From Valencia hispanica (taxonomy: Eukaryota > Chordata > Actinopteri > Cyprinodontiformes > Valenciidae): a DNA stretch of 64,000 nt. The position numbers and the translations under genes were made by a program. Within the stretch, counting starts at the first letter, position 1. Each line of letters opens with the position of its first letter. Below the pieces are notes generated by a model that saw only the letters and a program-made list of their open reading frames with translations, was not told where the DNA came from and searched no databases. Where the stretch lies: assembly GCA_963556495.2 (NCBI GenBank), contig OY747714.1, positions 46,937,541 through 47,001,540 of the forward strand, given 5' to 3'. Positions 12,401-21,400 of this stretch are shown here, piece by piece.

Positions 12401-15400
12401 AGCTCCTCATTGCGCACCGACCAATCAGAGCTCTGCTGGCAGAGACGAGACTCCACCTCCTGCAGTTTGACCAGCGCCCGCCGAGCCTCCTGGTGGACAG
12501 AGAGAGACGGTTCATCCTCGCCCTTCCCTTCCCCTCCACTAAGCTGAGTTTCAGTTAAACTGATCTTCCGACAAATCACTATATTGAATCAACAGATTAA
12601 ATAAAACGTGGCAGCTTTTTCTGAGCTTGTCTCTAGTGGGAAATCAGAAGATAAAGAAGAAACGTGAAACTATTTGTTTTTAATTAATATTTCATTAAAA
12701 CATAAGATCAAAAATTGTTTATTTCCTTCCTTCATGTGCGATAACAATGTTTATTGCGATATATTCTTTTCTTTTGCTCATATATGTCAAAATGACTCTT
12801 CTGAGCAGAACAACTTTAAAAAAAGTATAGAATGCCATTTAAAGAACATTTATTGTGCAAAATGCATAAAAAAATAATCTATTTCCCAAAAGCACATAAA
12901 TCCTCACAACATAAATAATGGTGAAGGTATTTTAAATTAAATAAAAGCTAGATGTTATGGAAGTTCAAAATGGTTTAAACTGAAAAGAGAAACATCTCTT
13001 TCTGCTTTCCTAATTACCTATTTATAAATTTAATATCGTACAAAAATAAAGCTGCACATATTTGAATTTAAAAAACTTCAACTTCAACAGGTTTCATTTC
13101 CGTTAAATAGAAAACAACAAGTTTTAAAACCTTACAATATCTAGAGTAAAGATGTACACTGAACATCAGTATTTATCCTCCTGGTACAAAGCACGTAGGC
13201 ACAGCCTGATGACATCATCATCATGCGCAATCGCGGTAGGTTTGTATAGTCAAAATCTCTACTGTTTTAAATCCTTCCTACCTTTTACCGTTTCTACCTC
13301 CCACTACTAGTTTAGAGGATTCATCTTAGAGGAGCTCCAGGATGTTGGAAGGCCGCCTTGCCATCACCCTAATCTTTCACTCCCTCCACAGAGTCGTAGC
13401 TGCACAGTCGCAACTCCAACTGGGTCCCTCCAGAACCACAATATCACCTCCGGTCAGGGAAAACATGCTGAGGAAATTAAACTTCAAACCTAACTGCCAG
13501 GAGGAAGTTAAAGTTCTGGGGAAGGATGAACCACAGTCCAGAACTCACCAATAGAGAGCTTTTAAAACCTAGAGCCAGTTACTATAATCAGTCAGTTCTC
13601 GCTGTTTAACCTGCGTTTGTGCTCTTACTTCGGTTTGTTTCTGCTGATCTGAGGCCAGCTGCTGGAGAAGGCGCTTCTCCTCCCGAAGCGTCTCGGACGC
13701 GTCCAGCAGATCCTGGACCTGGCGGAGAAACAGAGACCAGGAGCCGGGTTTCTAGCAGGGCACCAGCGGATCGCTCCGGGTTTAACGAAGGTCGTACCTG
13801 CTCGCTGCTTTGCTCCAGTCTCTGCTGGCCGGCGCTCAGGGTCGTTGCCAGCAGCTGCAGGACCTCGGCGGGACTCGGTTTCCCATCGTTCTTTGCAGGT
13901 TGTGCTGGCTGCTGAGACATGGTGCCGAGCTGCAGCATGGCAGCGATCTGTTCCAGGGTGCTGAGAAAAGCCTCCTCTGTCTCGGACTGCTGCCTGGCTG
14001 CCTGAACACAGGAGAGCGACGTTAGAGCAGCTTTTATCATTTAATCCTTTAATTCTACGGAGTAAAAACAGCTCAAAGCTCAGCTCAGGCCATCCATTTG
14101 GGTAGATACTCACGTTTTGTAGTAGGGATGTGTATTGGCAAGAATCAGGTAACGATATGACATATCGCAATACTATGAGTAAGACTGTATATTGTGATTA
14201 AAACTTACTTTAAACGTAGGAAAACTGTCCCAGCATTCTAAACACTCATACTTTAACAAGTAGGGATGTGTATTGGCAAGAATCAGGTAACGATATGATA
14301 TTTCGCGCTACAGGGGAGACGATACAATATATCGCGATACAACGAGTAAGAAGTACATTGTGATTTTTAAAACTGAATTTAACTGTAGGAAAACTGTCCC
14401 AGCGTTCTAAACACTCCAACCTGTTTCATACTTTAACACATCCAGTTTTATTACTAGATCTAGTCGATCCACTGGAACGAAGAAGGTGAAAACAGCCACA
14501 AACTACCAGTTATACTTTGATATTTACTACAAAAATTACCGTCATCATTAATTCAGATTCTAAAAATAAAAAAATATAAAAATCGATACATTGCTTTTGA
14601 GTATCAACACAATTGTGACATAAAATATCGCGATATATCGGCGAATCGATATTTTCTTACATCCCTATTTTGTAGGTTTTTATGTTATTTCTCATGCCCT
14701 TTCATTTGTAGACTCCTGATAGTAGCTCAAGAGCATCTAGATTTAGCTCAAACGAGTCCCTTCGACTAAACCTGTGCTTGACTTTGGTACCAACAGCTTC
14801 AGACCTCCTGGTTCTCTCCTAAACGGTTCAGAAATGTCTGATAAAGTCTTAAAAAAAAACGCCCTTCTGTAAGCCCTACAATTCAGTGTCTGTGGCTAGA
14901 GCTGCCGTCTTAGTAAAAATCTACCTGGTTTCTATCAGCCTTTATTCTGTTGTGGGAATATGGCACGTACCCACGCATTATTCTTTCATGAGAATGCGTG
15001 AGGTAATGTGTAATATGATGGGATGTTGAAGGCGATGTGGTGATGCTATGGAGGTAATGAAGAATGACGGGATATGAAACGCGATGTTACGTCTAGAACT
15101 TCTGTCTCCTATCAAACAGCTGGTGTGTTACAAGAGCACGAAATAGAGCTTGAAAGGAGAGCGCGTTGAGTCGAGGATCGGAGTGCAGGGAGGTTCTGGA
15201 AGGTGCTGAGTTTCTGGGGAGAAGGCTAAAAGAAGCCATAATCTGTCTGTACTCTCAGAAAATTGTCCAGAGGTATGTATGAACAACAAAACGACCGGCC
15301 AAGGCTGCATATTTCAGATTGAAGTGTCGTGACAACAATTCTCCTGACTCTGCTTTGGAAACAATCCGTCTTCCTTCCACAGAAGTCCTGCCTGGAAACC

Positions 15401-18400
15401 TGACTGTCAGCCATGTTTGTGGGGATTCCAAAGCGGTAAAGAAAGACCCTGTTAAGGTGGATCAATGGGATCTTTACCTTCAGACAGTCCAGCAGACGTT
15501 ACCTGCTGCAGTTGTGACTGCGTGCTGGCGTGTTGACTCCTCTCCTCCTCCAGTCTTCTGGAGAGGTCAGAGGTAACCTTCCTCTCGGTCTCCAAGGCAA
15601 CGGTCATATCAGACTTACAGTGATCGAACTCCGTCTGCAGCCTGCATCAACGTGCAAAACATGTTAGTGCGACAAATACCGAATAGAAAAGTAGAGCGAT
15701 AAACCATGTGGGGGGGAGGGGCTCACCGCTGCAGAGCGTGCTCAGTGCGACCCCGCCGCTCCCCCTCCAGGCTGTAAACCCGCTCCAGCTCTCTGAGGTG
15801 AGCTAGCAGCAGCTCCAGGCCGCGCTGCGCCTCCTGCTGGCCGGACCGCTCCACTGCCACTGCCGCCTCCAGGTCCTGCGTCCGCAGCTGCTGGGTCACA
15901 CGACGGCACAGGCGTCACCGGATGGGTAGCGCCGCTACATAACCACACATATTCACTCCTGTGCAACGCTTCTAAGGCTTCTTAGCTGCATTTAAACTCT
16001 CATGGGGCGTTCACACCGGTCAGCGCGTCCAGGCAGCAGGGCAGCTAGATTACATGCATGTTTATGGTATCTACGCATCAAGTGGGCGTCAAGCTGCCCC
16101 GCAGCTGGCATCAGCGCGTCCACGCAGCTGCTGCTCGGACGCGTTGACGGACCGTCGGAGCAGCTGCTGCATGAAGTTGGGAAAACTGAACTTCGGGGCA
16201 GCAAACGCGCGGCGTCAACCAATCGTAGGGACTCTTTGTACTGACGTGGATCGGCAAGTCATTCATTCAAAATGGAGGATCAAATAATCGTTGCTGTCTG
16301 TAATTTTCGAGAATTATATGACCCGTCTTCGTCTTTTTACAAAGACAGGAAGAAATCGGATTTATTTGGAGGAAGATATCGGATGATATTGGAGTGCCAG
16401 GTAAGCGGTTAAATATTTTCTTTTAACTTTCTTGTTATGTTAGCTACACAGACTACAAAGTGTGCAAGCAGCTGGGTTTTAATTTTAAAGCGTCAACTTT
16501 CGTCCGTTTGGCCGAATTGACGCGTGGACGCGCTGACCGGTGTGAACGTGCCTTAAGAAGACATCGTCCGCCACCAACATCCACAAGAGGGCGCTCTTCA
16601 CGAGCGGTTTTTATAAGGCTTGCCAACGTGACATCATCATTACGTATTCCCAGTGGTGAACGCAAAGCGTTTTGGGAATCCGCGGCACAAAAACAACGCG
16701 CCAAACTTCAATCGCATGGAGGGAAGAACGCGGTGTTCAAGATGCCGACTACCTGCTGTGTTATAAACTGCAATAGTCGTTCTCATGATAGAAGCAGCAT
16801 TAAGCTTAAGAACGGAATATCCTTTTATCGTTTTCCAGCGTGGAAAAATAATAGTACGACCCATGTTTCAGAGGTGACAAAAAGGAAATGAATGGCATGG
16901 ATAGCAGCCGTGAGGAGGCCCAAGATTACCTTCGAATATGTATATTGAATATATAGTTATGTGTAATTTATTCCTGTCATCAAAGCTGAATTTCCAGCAT
17001 CATTACTCCAGTCTTCAGTGTCACATGATCCTTCTGAAATCACTCTAATCTGACGATTTGATGCTCAATAAACATTTTATGAATATTATCAGTGTTGAAA
17101 ACAGTTGCTTACATTTTTATTTTAGGATTCTTGGATGAACAGAAAGTTTAAAAGACCGGCATTTATCTGAAATCTATAGCTTTTGTAATATTAAACACTA
17201 CCGTTCAAAAGTTTGGGGTCAGTAAGCATTTTAATTGTATTTTTGGGGGAAAGAAATAAAATAAATCAAATTCATCAAGGAGTTAAACTGATCAAAAGTC
17301 ACAGTAAGGACATTTATAATGTTAGAAAATATTATATAATAAATAAATGCTGTTCTTTTGAACTTTCTATTCATCAAAGAATTTGGAATTTTTTTGTAAA
17401 CAACTGTTTTCAACATCGATAATAATCATGAATGTTTCTTGAGCATCAAATCATCGTATTAGAATGATTTCTGAAGGATCATGTAATCCTGAAGACTGGA
17501 GTAATCATGCTGAAAATTCAGCTTTGATCATAGGAATGAACTGTATATTCACATAGAAAACAGCTGTTTTAAATTGTCATATTATTTCACAACACTACTG
17601 TTTTTGTTCTTTTTATGGTTTTACCATTAAGATTTAGTTTTAAGCGGCATGGTCCGACAATGTTTTCTTTAGCCCGCTGCATTTTGTAGGATTATATCCT
17701 GTTTTTTCACGTCAACTTTTTAATTTTCATGCCAGAACAATAACCTACTATGCCCGACGGGCCAAACATACCCATAATTCTTTGCGTTCTAATGACGTTG
17801 GCGCCCAGTTGGTCACATGTCTTAGCGATCTCTATTATTCTGTCTTGTGAGCCACAGACAGAAGAGAAGAGAGACCACAACAAAGAACTCCACGCCGAGG
17901 CAATGCGAAAGTTTAAAGAGCAGCCTGTCTTCATCTGTGCAGCGTGAAAATGTCTCACATGGAGGGGAAGCCAGAAGGGTCAAAATCAGTCCCACTGCAG
18001 TGCCATGTAGAGCATAATACACTATCAGGTCAAAATAAGGTCCACCACTTTAAAGGGGACATATTAAGCCTCTTCTTAAACAAGTTATAACAGGTACAAA
18101 ACATGGTAATCAAATCCCTCTCACATAAAGCGATCTCACCAGCTCAGACTATTTCACTCCCTTTGAGCTGTCACCTGCATGCAAATTAGCGGCCGCAGGC
18201 CACGCCCACCCAGATTTCTAACAGCAAAAATTTGCACACAAAAATGAATGTTTCGAGTGTTTATAGAGGCAGCAGAGACCCAGATGGTCCCCCTTTTTCA
18301 CACACCCTTTTGTCACACCGGATTTATTGGCACCCAGCGATGGGAGAGTCCAACTGCCGTGAAATCTTCTCAAGAACGTCCCAAAGACTCTCAATGGGGT

Positions 18401-21400
18401 TCAGGTCCAAACTCTGAGGTGAAGATGATCGCATGCTCCCTGAACCACAATCTGAGAACCATAAATCCTGCCGTTTTCCCCCCTTTTTCATACCAAACTG
18501 ATGTATAAATTCACTCATCTTGTCAAACCTATATGATGAAAGCCTTTTTAAAGTGGTGATTTTATTGTGTTTCACTTATTTGTTGCAAACAGAGGGAACC
18601 TTTTCTTTAATGACTGACATCAGCAGTCATTCAGGCTGTGGCTAAGTCGCGTTGAGGTGTGGAGAACCCATTTATAATCTCTGTTTGGGTTACCTGGAGG
18701 ACCTCGAGACTACACCTGGACTCCAGGTGAGCCGCCCGCTCCGCTTCGATGCTCGACTCCAGAGACTTCGCCCTCTGCTCTGTGAGCTGGATTAGAAACA
18801 AAAACATGACCCAGTTGCTTCACCTCCGTCGCGTTTGGCAGAGTGTGAAAAGATCTGTACATCTGACCTCCTTCTCCCTGCAGCTCCTCTCTGCCAGGCT
18901 CTTCAGCTCTTCGGCTTGTCGTCTGTTTACCTCAGCCTCCTTCTGTCTCTCCTGCTGCACGTCGGCCATCTTCCTCTCAGACTCCTCCAGAGCCGCCTCC
19001 TGGTCCTGGAGGAAGAGAACAGATTGTCTTCCTCAGTCTGTATTCGGTGCGTTCACGTTTCGGATGTCACCTGATCACATTACGCATTAAAGGTTTTTAA
19101 AGTAATAATGTAATCAGTAAAATGCTGATTATTTTGGCCTCTACTGGACTAACTTTTCAGATTGAAACCAACACAAAAAACCTCTAAACCACAGCAGCTT
19201 ACTTCTCTTTAGTTTCCCTCTATTTGTTTGCTACTGTCTCTTTAAGAGTTGTTTCTGGCACCCTCACGCTTGGTTATAAAACACACCTTCAGATGTTACA
19301 ACCACAGAGTGGCTTTTTGCATATAGAGAGAAATGTGGTAATTGGGAGTTTTTGAAAGGAGTCCCCCAGGGCTCATTGTTAGGTCCTGTTATTTTTTCTT
19401 TCGGTAATTAAGTCCATAATAATCGCAGAATTGAAGTGCGCCTTTATGCAGATTATACCATATTTTAGCGGTGTCAAATTATCGCACTAATTGCGATCAA
19501 TTAACTACAGCCATTTTTAATCGCGTTAATCACATTTTTTATCTTTAATTTTACAGTTCCTGCATGCGAGTTCCCTTTAAATAAAACCCGCTTTTTGCAC
19601 TGTGCTTCTTGTGCTTGAGTTGTTCAGGGTTAACCGCACCCTAAAGTGGACATCGGTTGGCTGTAAACTCATCAGAAGAGGACTGGCTTCCATCGTGGTA
19701 GGGAGGGCGAGGTGAGGAGGAACGGTGAGTTGCAGACAGTGTTGCCAACTTTGATATTTGGCGAGTTTTTAGACCCCTCTAGCGATTCTTTCTAATTTTT
19801 TTTTGAAGGCATACTCCTCAACTTTTACACCTTAATATAATGTTTTTTTCAAAAGTTATGGTGGAATTTTATCATCTATTATGTTCGTTTTTAGAGTTTT
19901 CACCACCTTACAGGGGTCCTTGGCTTTTTTCTGCACTATAGAACTTTTGAGCGGCGGCCCGCCGCCGGAAGTGTTCTGCTTTATGGCAAAGTCATACGGC
20001 CTCGCTGTTTAGAGACTGTAGAGATGGCTGATCCACCAAAGAGACCGAGAAATCCCATATCAGAAGAAGCTAGAAAAAGAAAAAGAGAACGTGATAGAGA
20101 GAGAGCAAAGACCAGAGTAAATATTGGGCCGGCTTTTCTTCGTTGGAGAGTTCTTTTAGAACTAACGTCATGTACTACTGACGCCGAGTTAGCCGTGATG
20201 CTAATGGATAGGTAAGTAATCAATGATTTCACCGGGGTTATAGTGTTTGGTCTGGCATGATGTTGTTATACAGTCCTGAGAAAGCTATTTATTCAATGTG
20301 TGGAGGTGGATGAACATAGTTTGCACGGTATGCCTTACAGTAGTAATGTGAATTACACAACCGAGTCGATCTCCGTTAGCCTTCTAGAGGCTAATGTGAT
20401 GCTAACATGTAGGCTAAGACTCGGTTCTGTAGATAAATCTGCAAACGCTGGCGTAGTCGCTGGATTTCAGTATATAAGTCATACTTTTTTCTTTTGGTTT
20501 TGTCAAGCTAGTGATTCATATTTTTGTTTGATTTTTTCCTAAAAACACCAAAAGATGTAGGCTGATTCTAGTGTCGGGAGGTGTTTGCTACGTGGCGCTT
20601 AGACGTTTCTCTGTATCTAATCCCACTGTTTTTACAATTACCCCGACCTCCCCCACAAACTGAATACCTAGCTGTGAGGTCTTCACTCTAAATTATTGTT
20701 ACAGTTGAATTGCGAACTGAAACGGCGCTTGTTTGTTGTTTGGGCAAGCGATTTGGAAAGCAGCCACTGAAACATGCCTCTTATGAGCGACAGAGAGATT
20801 TGATTTTACGACAGTGATGTTGCGCGGCAAGCCTGAAGAGGGCGACAGAGAGCAAATATCATGAAAGTTGCGGAGAATGGCTTTAAACTAGCTGCAAATC
20901 TAGCAAATTTTATGGGGTTATTGGAAACTTTTGGGTGAAGCATGTAACGTTGTTACTCTTCTGACTGAGCAGCAGGGCACTGTCCCATCTCACCCCACAC
21001 TGCAACTCCACCCGGCCGCCCAGGTCCATCAGCATGGCAAGCCATCGGTATCAGAAATAACGCGTATATTACGTGTTGTTTTACCCCTTAATACAGCTGG
21101 ACTCAGAAGATATTTACCCCACTGCGTCCAGAACGTTAATGAATCGCGCATGCTCGAAGAAGAAGGTTGGAGGCGCCACTTGGGACTATAGTCACAAAAA
21201 CTGCAGAATGTAAATGGCTGGGACTGCATCTGTTCAAGTCTGTTAAATACAATAAATGACTTCATAAAGCCAGTTTTTTTAAAATTACATGCATCAAACT
21301 TTTGTTCTACCACAATAATGTAAGGAATTTAAAAGAAAATACATCAAGATGAGTGTTTTAATCAGCAATTATTAGGTGAGATTAAAAAAGAGAAAAGCAA

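Noticed and set aside
13619..14170. Plus-strand and alternate minus-strand frames across ccdc171 exons 9-10
   Set aside because: They cross intron boundaries and do not match the CCDC171 family; the phase-consistent frame is the one annotated.
16003..16222. Short frames at the MADF element's left end
   Set aside because: They read through the inverted repeat itself and are not conserved between the two ends.
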